From assembly GCA_018340805.1 (NCBI GenBank), contig JACMZG010000008.1, positions 82,294,598 to 82,358,597 on the forward strand: a stretch of 64,000 bases of DNA, read 5' to 3'. The notes beneath the pieces were generated by a model. That model saw only the letters and a program-made list of their open reading frames with translations, was not told the origin of the DNA and ran no database searches. Origin of the DNA: Microvelia longipes. Lineage: Eukaryota; Arthropoda; Insecta; Hemiptera; Veliidae. A program made the position numbers and the translations under genes. Positions 1-8,129 of this stretch are shown piece by piece (position 1 is the stretch's first letter; the number at the start of each line of letters is the position of its first letter).

Positions 1-401
1 AGAAAATTGGAGGCGGAGACAATCAATTGCATATACTATATTCGTTACTTCCCAACAAGTCTTTAACAAATTTCGATCTGAAAAGATTCGCAAAGAAACT
101 AAATATACCAAACTTTAGAGGAGTTTATATGATAGATACACTGCCCAAGAAGCCCTGGCAAGAAGAAAGAGTAATTTTCAACTTGGGAAAAAGTTCTACA
201 GAAGGTACTCACTGGGTCTCTTACATCAAGACCGGCGAATACGCTACATTTTTTGATAGTCACGGCAGGCAAGCACCTTCAGTGTTGGTGAAATATTTAC
301 AAGGCGTTCGAATCTCTAGTAATCGGAAAGTATATCAAAAAGTTGGATCAGTAAACTGCGGTCATCTTTGTTTAGCATTTTTGTTAAATCTACTCAAGTA
401 A
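1..401 (+). CDS. Adenain-like cysteine protease, 5'-truncated by the window edge (endogenous virus/Polinton-like)
   Basis: The reading frame is open from position 3 to the TAA at 399-401 with no ATG at its left end, so the start lies outside the window. Visible motifs fit the adenovirus-type maturation protease fold: a His in GTHWVSY (near 210-230), an Asp in FFDSHG (near 250-265) and a Cys in NCGHLCL (near 355-375), in the His-Asp-Cys order and spacing of adenain. Family knowledge: in adenoviruses, Polintons and adintoviruses this enzyme cleaves capsid proteins during virion maturation. Its position directly upstream of a capsid-like gene supports that role. The stop codon overlaps the ATG of the next gene (TAATG). 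No break is visible in the part present. Confident as to family; activity cannot be judged. Confidence 0.87.
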   Translation, partial: KIGGGDNQLHILYSLLPNKSLTNFDLKRFAKKLNIPNFRGVYMIDTLPKKPWQEERVIFNLGKSSTEGTHWVSYIKTGEYATFFDSHGRQAPSVLVKYLQGVRISSNRKVYQKVGSVNCGHLCLAFLLNLLK

Positions 402-568
402 TGGGGCTGCTCTTCAAGAACCTATATAAACCGGAAAGGAAAACGAAAACTCTCAGTCTACCACGGATCTTCAAAGAGTCAACAACCCTCTCTCGTGAAA
501 ATATAAAATTTCTTCTCCTCCAAGGATACAAAGTAAAGCTCAAAAATGGAGGTACTAAATTTAAGTGA
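401..568 (+). CDS. Small basic protein overlapping the protease and capsid-like genes
   Basis: A 55-codon frame begins at the ATG that overlaps the protease stop and ends at 566-568, past the ATG of the next gene at 546. It therefore overlaps a gene on each side, as is typical of compact viral genomes. The product is very Lys/Arg-rich (PERKTKTL near the start, a KVKLKNGGTKFK tail) and has a motif LSRENIKFLLLQGYKVK near its C-terminus. No domain is recognised with certainty. A minor virion or DNA-packaging protein is possible by size, charge and position only. The frame also opens 11 codons upstream inside the protease gene, but the overlapping ATG is the natural start. Confidence 0.55.
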   Translation: MGLLFKNLYKPERKTKTLSLPRIFKESTTLSRENIKFLLLQGYKVKLKNGGTKFK

Positions 569-1790
569 CCACCCCGAATTTGACGAATCGATCGAGAGTA
601 TAGAATATCACTCTCATTATCCGTATGCAAACTCAAAGCTAGACGCCGGAGAAGAGATACGGATTCCAGTACAACTTTAAGACATTTATACGCTTCCGAG
701 TGAAAGTTTTATATATTTGGAACTATCATTTTTAAAAGAAGGAGGAAATACGGCACCGGCGAAGCACAGACTCATCAACAACGCATTCCCGTTTTTATTC
801 GACGAGATCCGGTATGAAATTTGTGGAGTTGAGATTGATAAAGTCAGAAACCCCGGAATGACTTCGACTCTAAAAGGGATTGCATCTCACGCACCTATAT
901 CGTATTCCCTAACATATATGGGATGGACAATACCCTTCAATGAAGTTCAAGAAGAATCATCCACCCGGTACAACGTCTGTCTACCTTTATCCTCGTTACT
1001 CGGATTCGCGGAAGATTACCGAAAAGTTTTGATAAACGTAAAGCAAGAGCTAATTTTGGTAAGAGCGAGAAACGATTCAAATTGTTTTGTACAGCATGTT
1101 CCATATGTCGATACGGATGCACGGGCAGAAGTTCGCGAGAAAGTTAAAATTGAACTGCTATCGCTTTGTTGGAAAATACCCTACGTTTCGGTTAACGAAG
1201 TTCAGAAACTAAATTTAATTAATTATTTAAAAACAGAAAAAATAATTTCTCTCCATTTCCGAGCGTGGGATATGCACGAGTATCCGCTATTACCTACGTC
1301 AAACCGACAAGTATGGTCGATTAAAACTTCGACTCAACTCGAGAAACCGCGATTTTTAATTTTAGCCTTTCAAAAGGGTAGAAATAACGTCATTGATAAG
1401 GCATCCAGTTGTTTCGATCACTGCGACTTGACAAATGTCAAGCTTTATCTCAATTCACGAGTGTTCCCCTACGATGATTTAAATTTAAAATTCTCCCAAA
1501 ATAAATTTGCTTTATTATACCACATGTACGCGGCGTTTCAAACGTCGTACTACAACACTTATCAGAGTCTACCGTACGTATCCTTTACAGATTTTAAGAA
1601 TAAATGTCCTGTTGTAATCATTGATTGTTCGAAACAATCAGAGTCTATCAAAAAGGGTCCGGTAGATGTCAGATTAGAATTTGAATCTGAAAAAGATTTC
1701 CCGGCAAATACTACCGCGTACTGTCTATTGTTACATGATAGATTAGTTCAGTACAACCCCCTGACTAGCATTGTGCATAAATTGACATGA
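546..1790 (+). pseudogene. Capsid-like (putative double-jelly-roll major capsid) gene, interrupted by one in-frame stop
   Basis: The ATG at 546 opens a frame that hits TAA at 678-680, but the same frame is then open to the TGA at 1788-1790, giving 415 codons in all. The segment after the stop lacks its own ATG near its beginning, so this is one broken gene rather than two. The protein resembles a family common in arthropod genomes next to adenain-like proteases. Conserved-looking parts are RLINNAFPFLFDEIRYEICG and DKVRNPGMTSTLKG near the first third. I read it as the major capsid (hexon-like) protein of a Polinton/adintovirus-like element, based on size (about 413 residues) and gene order; this is an inference. 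The stop is a nonsense change, not an indel, which argues for an inactive endogenous copy. Confidence 0.68.
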
Positions 1791-1804
1791 ATAACATGTC
1801 TGGT

Positions 1805-1836
1805 CGAGAGGGGGGGGGGGGGGGTATGTATAAATA
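1805..1836 (+). promoter_or_regulatory. G-run plus TATA box upstream of the 145-codon gene
   Basis: A run of about 15 G (1808-1824) is followed by TATGTATAAATA, with a good TATA box at 1829-1836. The ATG of the next gene is at 1874, about 45 bp from the TATA box, which leaves room for a start site near 1860. The same G-run/TATA arrangement precedes the last gene of the cluster. Confidence 0.55.
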
Positions 1837-1873
1837 AAGAAAGCAGAGCAATAATAAATCAGTATTGCGCAAG

Positions 1874-2311
1874 ATGTCGACCATTTACCATCTAAGTGAC
1901 GGTAAAAAGGTATTAGTTTGTTTAGTTAAAGGTGTAGCTTTCTTGAGATTAGAACATGGTAAAAGAAGTGTAAACATTCACATGTCCGATTTTGAGTTGT
2001 TGAGATCCGCGAAAAATGAAATTGATAATTATTTTGTAAAACGTAGTAAAGAAGATGTACAACTTGATCGAAAATTTGGTTTAATAAAAGTAAGATTGGT
2101 TAATCCTAAATTTCACGGACGTCAAGTTATTATTCGTCCGATTTGTTCGAATGAAGAAGATAAAATATTTGTTGTTTTAAAAAAACCAGAGTGGGATTTA
2201 TTTTCGAGTTTATTCTTAGAGTTTAATCATATGTTAAATAGCCTTACACTCATGTCTCAGCAGCTGCCGCAAATACGAGATGGAACTCTAATATGGCGAA
2301 GCGTGCCATAA
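1874..2311 (+). CDS. Uncharacterised 145-residue protein of the virus-like cluster
   Basis: The chosen ATG (1874) lies three codons inside a longer open frame and at the right distance from the TATA box at 1829. The protein begins MSTIYHLSDGKKVLV and has two alternating strand/helix-like halves; the second contains HGRQVIIRP and KIFVVLKKPEWDLF. The pattern of beta strands followed by a helix starting near EWDLF faintly recalls PC4-type ssDNA-binding cofactors, but that is a low-confidence impression. The C-terminal 20 residues run into the tandem repeat that follows, so the natural end could have been earlier. It sits 83 bp downstream of the capsid-like gene, same strand. Confidence 0.55.
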   Translation: MSTIYHLSDGKKVLVCLVKGVAFLRLEHGKRSVNIHMSDFELLRSAKNEIDNYFVKRSKEDVQLDRKFGLIKVRLVNPKFHGRQVIIRPICSNEEDKIFVVLKKPEWDLFSSLFLEFNHMLNSLTLMSQQLPQIRDGTLIWRSVP

Positions 2312-2480
2312 TTGGGTCCCTGGCGTGGCATAGCGTCCCGTAAACCCATAGAGGGTCCCTGGCGTGGCATAGCGACCCGTAAACCCTCAGAGCGGTCCCT
2401 GGCGTGGCATAGCGTCCCGTAAACCGCAATATTCCATCTTTTAAGGTCACTGGCGTGGCATAGCGTCCCGTAAACCTATA
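2312..2480 (+). repeat. Four-copy tandem repeat (units of about 40 bp)
   Basis: Four copies of a core CTGGCGTGGCATAGCG followed by CCCGTAAACC are spaced roughly 40-50 bp apart. The repeat is GC-rich in an AT-rich setting and lies between two genes of the virus-like block. It could be an iteron-type control region or simply a minisatellite. Confidence 0.8.
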
Positions 2481-2517
2481 TGGCGCTAAAGAGATGTAAG
2501 TGTTTGTGTAATTGTAA

Positions 2518-2672
2518 ATACGTTAAAAAAATATATAAAAATGCAAAAAAAAATTAAAAATATATAAATACAAAAAAAATAAAATAAAATATAAAAATAC
2601 AAAAAAAATAAAAATAAAAAATACAAAAAAAAAATTAAAAATATAAAAATACAAAAAAAATATATAGAGGCG
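2518..2672 (+). repeat. A-rich low-complexity stretch
   Basis: Repeated units of the type ATAAAAATACAAAAAAAA make up this stretch. The T-rich complement gives apparent Phe/Ile-rich minus-strand frames that are not genes. Confidence 0.85.
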
Positions 2673-2688
2673 ATATTTTTTAAAGAGG

Positions 2689-2802
2689 ATGGTCGCCATA
2701 GTACAGTGCGAGGACGGGGCACTGTACACCTTCCCGATGTGTCTCCACCTTGACGTGGTGGGAAGGCTTTTTACTAAGAGAGACACTTATCTAGGGTGGT
2801 AA
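2689..2802 (+). CDS. Possible 37-codon small gene in the virus-like cluster
   Basis: The frame from ATG 2689 to TAA 2800-2802 is bounded upstream by an in-frame TAG. Its base composition (about half G+C) differs sharply from the A-rich tract before it. The peptide starts MVAIVQCEDGALYTFP and looks coding-like in composition. No family is recognised. It may be the exon or stub of a larger gene, or a chance frame. Confidence 0.35.
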   Translation: MVAIVQCEDGALYTFPMCLHLDVVGRLFTKRDTYLGW

Positions 2803-2861
2803 AGTCCTACTACATCACACCTAAAATCATCCTGCTTCTACCTATATGGACCTATTTATTT

Positions 2862-2943
2862 TTATGCAAGCATATAATGTTACTGTTATTACACTATGCA
2901 AAGCATATTTAATGTTACTGTTCTTACACTATGCAAAGCATAA
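2862..2943 (+). promoter_or_regulatory. Three dyad motifs within a 36-bp direct repeat, upstream of the last cluster gene
   Basis: The dyad TATGCAA(A)GCATA occurs at about 2863-2874, 2894-2906 and 2930-2942. The last two lie in a 36-bp direct repeat containing AATGTTACTGT and TTACACTATGC. The series ends directly at the G-run and TATA box at 2944-2963. Regular spacing of about one helical repeat multiple and dyad symmetry suggest factor binding sites. Confidence 0.5.
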
Positions 2944-2963
2944 GAGGGGGGGGGTATAAAAAG
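2944..2963 (+). promoter_or_regulatory. G-run plus TATA box (second instance)
   Basis: A run of nine to ten G is followed immediately by TATAAAAAG at about 2955-2963. This copies the arrangement at 1808-1836. The TATA box is only a few bases before the ATG at 2964, too close for that ATG to be in a transcript starting 25-30 bp downstream of the TATA, so either the TATA or the ATG is not used. Confidence 0.45.
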
Positions 2964-3536
2964 ATGGTTGAGGAGGCGGTGGTGGAGGCGGTGGTGGAGG
3001 CGGTGGTGGAGGCGGTGGTGGAGGTGGAGGCGGTGGTGGAGGCGGCTCCAGAACGCTCCTTTTCCCCCTACTCTTTAGTTAAAACATTATCGCGTAGCCA
3101 ATTTTCGATTCTGCCTCGATTCTATGGAGAAGAGAAATTAGATTTACTATTGCGAGTTATGTGGGAGAACTATGAACTATTACTTATTCAAACTTTAAAC
3201 ATTATGCACCTTTCCGATAAATTAAACAATAATGGTAAATTTAACGACAATATCAACCTCGATGACTTGGAAGTTGGCACTCCTTACTTTATTAAGCGTC
3301 TGGCTCACGTGTATGGCACTAAGTATGGTACAGCGATCGTTGCAACAATCAACAAAACGTCCTCCAATAACGACTCTACCACCGAAGACTTTGATGTATT
3401 CTTACCACGGCGTTATGCAAGTATAATATCACCTGAAGAAATCCAGAATTATTGCCTGGCACCTGACATGGATCTCGTCTACAGAGGAAGATTAGGCAAA
3501 GCATACAATGTTGATTTCATAATAAGAGAAAATTAA
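2964..3536 (+). CDS. 190-residue protein with Glu-Ala-Val-Val repeat N-terminus and conserved-looking C-terminal domain
   Basis: The frame runs from the ATG at 2964 (an in-frame ATG also exists at 2931, upstream of the TATA box) to the TAA at 3534-3536. Residues 3-30 come from a 12-bp tandem repeat (GGAGGCGGTGGT type) and read as repeated EAVV. After this the protein has normal composition, with LEVGTPYFIKRLAHVYG, KYGTAIVATI and VFLPRRYASIISPEEIQ. That strand-rich pattern resembles small OB-fold-like DNA-binding proteins found in arthropod mobile and viral elements, but the assignment is tentative. It is the last gene of the plus-strand block, followed by AT-rich DNA with AATAAATAATT near 3560. 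The real start may be inside or just after the repeat. Confidence 0.55.
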   Translation: MVEEAVVEAVVEAVVEAVVEVEAVVEAAPERSFSPYSLVKTLSRSQFSILPRFYGEEKLDLLLRVMWENYELLLIQTLNIMHLSDKLNNNGKFNDNINLDDLEVGTPYFIKRLAHVYGTKYGTAIVATINKTSSNNDSTTEDFDVFLPRRYASIISPEEIQNYCLAPDMDLVYRGRLGKAYNVDFIIREN

Positions 3537-5430
3537 ATATTATTATTTAATTTTTTTCTGTAATAAATAATTGTAAATCACATAATTGTTTTTTTATTTT
3601 TTTAAAAAAAAAACCTTTATGAAATTTTACTGAGCTCTTGGTTCCTGTTAAGAGTTGCATTGTTATGGAGATAAACAGACAAAAATATACTGGTAGGAGT
3701 GCAGTATAATTTTTCTTCAATTAATTCTGGTAAAATGCAAGAGTTTGAAAGACCTTCTACTTCGATTGAAAAGACAGTAGTATGTTCACTGTCGCTAGGC
3801 AGTTAGTTGTTAGACAAGTAACAAGAATTAGTAGAGTGGGAGAAAGGAGGTAAGAATCAGGGAGTAAAAATTTTAACATGAAAGTACTTTGTACTGTAGG
3901 TTTTAATAACCTCTACCTAGCTAGCATAAAACTTGTATCAGTACGTAGAAGAGTATAACCTTGGTTAGTTGAAGTGTATAAGAAATACAACTGGTAGGAC
4001 CAGTCTAGTAGTAATCTTAATTTTTATTCTTATTTTATTACATTTGTAGTTCTAATGCCTATACTTTTACATTATGTTCTATAAAAATTTAATATTATTT
4101 ATTTTTCTCTTTGATTTGTCAGGTTTAAGTACAAAATTTCATCAAAAATTGGCTCAAATAACAGATTTTAAAAATACCAAAACCTTTTTTGCAGCTGTGT
4201 AAATTGTATAACCAAAATGTACGGGATCAATACTAGATGCTTAACTAGCATCAGCTACAACAATACTTGTCATATTATTGGGCATAGTACAGACCATACT
4301 AGTCCGAACATGTGTTGTAATATACATTTAACGACTTGTATATTTTGAGGCAGGCAAAGCGAGTCCGATGTTGCAGTGGTGTATTGCCTATATTGCCGTT
4401 GCACCACGTAGCCTAGCTTCAACCAAGCTCACTTGTTTCTCTGTTCAATCTTCCTGTATTGTAGTTGTTCTTAAGATATCTGAAATAATCGAGTTGTCAG
4501 ACTAAATGTATTATTCAATTTGCCTGATAACAAGCTAGCCATCCTGTCTGTGTCTACCCAGACAGTGCGACTCTCTATCTAAAACATCCTGTTATGTCTG
4601 GTCTAGGATGATTGTACGTAGTTTTAGTTCTATTTATAACTATTTGTGTCTTTGATATGTTGGGATAGGATGTAAATAATATATAGTTTATTCTATTCAT
4701 AGGTTAAGGTCATTGTTATGGACTGAAAACACAGGAGATTAAAGCTTAACATTGAAACTTAAATTCTTAAGTAAATTTAACCCGCACGTCTTGCTTATAC
4801 TGTTTTTTTTAATAATTTCCACTCCTGTCTTATTTTTTTATTTGGTATGTTCTCTGCTTCATATTTTGTGTTTGTCTTTATTTCACTGTTGATTTATTAA
4901 AAATTTTCCAAAATTTTTTTTTCAAGGGAAATGAAGCCAGTATTGTGTCACGTCACGCTGCCATGTAGCTTGGTCGCATACAGCTACCATTTTCTTAAAA
5001 CTAATTTTTGGTCTTACTTTCCTTCTTCTATCTATTTAGTTCTAATTTAGAATTTATTTTGTCCATCTGTGTATGATGCTTTTCTATATACTCAGCCCAT
5101 TTCCACTTTCAACATAATTTAAAATTATTTATCATTCTTATTATTAAAATTCCCCCTTCTTCAAATGTATAATAATATAATTTAAACTGTATTAAATTTG
5201 GAAAATTTCAATTTTTTAGATGTAACATATTTTATGATGTGTGCAAGATAATTTTAAGTTACTTTTGCATGTTCATAGTTACATCTGTAAATTTTTTCCT
5301 AAAGATGTATCTGTATCCATAAAAAAACTTTTATAAAGTCATAAAATATTTTATGACATATCTGCATGAATATGGTGTTATATCCAGTGACAACTAGGTG
5401 TAACAGTCTTTACGTGGCGAGACTCTCTCC
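3537..5430. other. AT-rich DNA, no gene recognised
   Basis: Both strands are closed to long frames. A tail fragment of the 5S-SINE family (GCAAAGCGAGTCCGATG) lies near 4353-4375. Poly-A/T runs follow the last viral-like gene at 3585-3615. Nothing else could be assigned. Confidence 0.6.
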
Positions 5431-5436
5431 ATCGTT

Positions 5437-6075
5437 TTAATTGGATAACAAGACATCTGCTCTCAGGCAGAGTAAAAAGAAGTTATCATTATAATAGCCT
5501 TCAGGATAGATAGAGCATTTGTTTTTGCATCTAACTGTGAATATAAAATTATCTGTAGATAAAATTAATTGATTACCTTGTCTTAGTTGAGCGAATTTGG
5601 AAAACCCAATGATTAACATGGTATGGTGTTCTTTAAATAACACGTACAATTCATTTAAATTATTTAACAGCAGTCATTTTAGTTCTTGAGTTCGTTTATC
5701 AGTGATATTATCCTTTACAGAAATGTAATTTTTCTTTCCATGCAATAGTTGACCTACCTAAAATCAAATTAGACACTACTATAAATAATTATTAGTTAGA
5801 AAAATCCATTATACAAAGTTTTTGGGTGCTAAAAAATTTAAAAGTTAAATTTAACATTAGTATGAATAAATAAAACTTACTGAACTACCCTTATAGAATT
5901 CTTTAACATTTTTTTACTGTGTCATCAGCAAGACGTTTTCCAACTTTTTGCCTTGGAGAACTTAAAAATCCCCGTGTTTTTACTTGGCATTTTGATTCAC
6001 GGGCTATGTTCTCCGATACATTAAATTCTTTTGCAATCTTTCGCCTATCCCGTGATAAAGGAAGTATAGTGAGTT
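5437..6075 (-). pseudogene. Remnant of a transposon-associated ORF (multi-copy arthropod/cnidarian type)
   Basis: Read on the minus strand from 6075 downwards, three colinear blocks are visible. The first (6075-5910) has RRKIAKEFNVSENIARES and SPRQKVGKRLADDTVKK. The second (5765-5690) has HGKKNYISVKDN. The third (5650-5437) has NELYVLFKEHH and IGFSKFAQLRQGN. The blocks lie in different frames with stops between them. I recognise the order of these motifs from a protein found in many copies in insect and hydrozoan genomes and thought to belong to DNA transposons; its exact superfamily I cannot state. It is clearly decayed. The following LINE remnant is on the same strand. Confidence 0.6.
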
Positions 6076-6179
6076 AGGTTAATTTTTGTTTCCATGATTG
6101 TAAAATATTAAAATGTTTAAACTGTGAAATGAAACTTTGTTCATCCTCTTCATTATGTGTTTTATTAGGGACGACATCA

Positions 6180-6955
6180 TTGATCTATTTTACTCTACCC
6201 TGTCGAAGTCAAAGATTACACAGTCCATACTAGACTCGCAGCTAAAATCACTTGCTTCATTATTATTAACAGCATTATGCATAATAAAGTCTGTTTCCTC
6301 ATTATGCCCACGCATGGTACTGTTAGCCTCTAAGTTTATACCTAAATTGTTAAGATGTTTATTCAATATACAGTGGCCAGTCAGGACACTTACTAGGTTC
6401 CTAAGAGATTGCTTGCTCAGGTTAAATATGCTTTTTTGAATTGGTCCGGTAGTGAACTTTTTTCCTTGTCTTTAACCAATAAAGGCATGCCATTTAAGTT
6501 TTATGGTGTTAAGTAATCTGCTTTCTCATCACCCACAACACCCATATACCTGGTATCCACATAAGTACAAAAGTTTTAATCTCTGCCTAGAGAAATAATT
6601 GAGCTTTACATTCTTAAACAAAGTTAGGGGAATTACAAGGATCGGAGGTAAGGGCTTCAATTGTAGTCTGACTATTAAAACAAATAATTATGGAGTTTTC
6701 ATTATTTTCTTGCTTTACTGATAGAGTAGCAACCACCAAGATAGCGCAGATCTCTGCTTGGAACACAGTAGCATGAAGACCAAGTGCTCATGAAGTTAGT
6801 AGTAACTAAGTTTTACCGAATATTTAGGAATACATGTCCCTGAACCAGTGAGGCCTTTCATGGATCCATCTGTGAAAAAAGTTAGTTCGTACTCTGCTTC
6901 TTCTATTGTGGCTTCATACCTCTAAACTCTTTAGGTCTAGTTTTGCTACTTGGAT
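6180..6955 (-). pseudogene. Non-LTR retrotransposon RNase H and C-terminal region, decayed
   Basis: Minus-strand translation from about 6930 gives TFFTDGSMKG (RNase H first Asp), then in another frame TVFQAEICAILVVATLS (Glu) and INSQTTIEAL-type sequence (Asp region). Further on come LTGHCILNKHLNNLGI and MRGHNEETDF, the post-RNase H segment seen in jockey-like LINEs with its Cys/His-type end. Frameshifts and stops separate the parts. The reverse transcriptase that should lie upstream (above 6955) is not visible. Confidence 0.72.
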
Positions 6956-7009
6956 AAAATATATTTACTTCATTGATCAGAAAATATGACTCAACAAAAA
7001 TTTTAAAAA

Positions 7010-7460
7010 TTCATTAGCCGTGGAAGAATGTTTTGATTGATTTGAGATTTGACGCGCATTTAGTAATTTATAAGACCAACATATGTATCATAAGTATGTA
7101 ATATAAATATGATCTTATTATTATCATTTATTTAATTTTTAAGGAATGACTTGTATTAGTTTTTTAAAAAATTATAAAAAAAAGTCCAAGTGAAATAAAA
7201 TTTGCTTTAAGTATTTGTCATTATGTAATACATAAATATACTAAGCTTCGTTTCAATACGATGATTGTAGTTTTTGTTGGATCATAAAAATTAAGAAGTA
7301 TCGAGAAGTGCCTGGATGGGTGTCCACTAAAAATAAAACTAATGTATTTTCTAGCTTAGGACAAGTGAATCGAGTCTAAAGTCTTATTTCAGTATTATAT
7401 TAGGCTAATTGTTAATTTTGAGGACAAGCGTAGTGAATCCGATCTGTTACAAAAATCCCG
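7010..7460 (+). repeat. 5S-SINE family copy 1
   Basis: The core at 7276-7338 contains GTTGGATCATAAAAATTAAG and GCCTGGATGGGTG, matching by eye the box A-intermediate element-box C region of 5S rRNA. It is preceded by ACTAAGCTTCGTTTCAATACG and followed by the family tail GAGGACAAGCG and CCGATC near 7420-7445. Upstream DNA from about 7030 (TTGATTTGAGATTTGAC) matches the same part of the copy at 62.5 kb. Confidence 0.72.
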
Positions 7461-8035
7461 AGACCTGATTTTTTTTTTAGTATGAAGTGCGAAGGTTATG
7501 CCACAATTGGCCATTTTGCTTCAGCTCATACAGAGCTTGATTTAATTTTGAAACATTTTGATGTTTAAAAATTATCAATAACCGTTAATGATGATAATTA
7601 ACCCAGGGGGTTATTAAAGATATTCATATAATGTATTCACTATTTTGCTGATTATATAGATTCGCACATTTCTGTTTGTTCTCATCAACTTACACTGAAA
7701 ATTATATTTCTTGTGAAAGCTTTTCTTCATTAAAGTCTTCACAAATGCTTACATCACATTTGTTTTCATCAACATCGTATTTGTTGTTGGGGTTTAGAAA
7801 ACGCAGGGTCCAATTTACGACTACATTTATTAAAAGAAAACCCAGGTTAAGTTTAAATATGTATTGCGTTAAAGTATAACCAACATATAACCAACAATAT
7901 TCTCCCCTTTCTTTAAAACAAAATATTTAAAAGAATATTAATAAAAATATTTCAAGAAATAATAAACTTTTAGATTTCATCATAAATAATCATCTTAAGT
8001 TTTTTTTTAAAAATACATACATACATACACACAAT
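7461..8035. other. No gene recognised
   Basis: This is AT-rich sequence with short chance frames only. It runs into an (AT)n tract. Confidence 0.6.
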
Positions 8036-8051
8036 ATAATATATAATATAT

Positions 8052-8098
<47 letters not shown>

Positions 8099-8126
8099 AT
8101 ATATATATATATATATAATATAGTTA
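8036..8126. repeat. (AT)n microsatellite
   Basis: Nearly pure AT dinucleotides form this tract. It marks the point at which the copia element is cut off. Confidence 0.95.
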
Positions 8127-8129
8127 AAT

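Noticed and set aside
2486..2786. Minus-strand Phe/Ile-rich frames that look like membrane proteins
   Set aside because: They are translations of the complement of an A-rich low-complexity tract.
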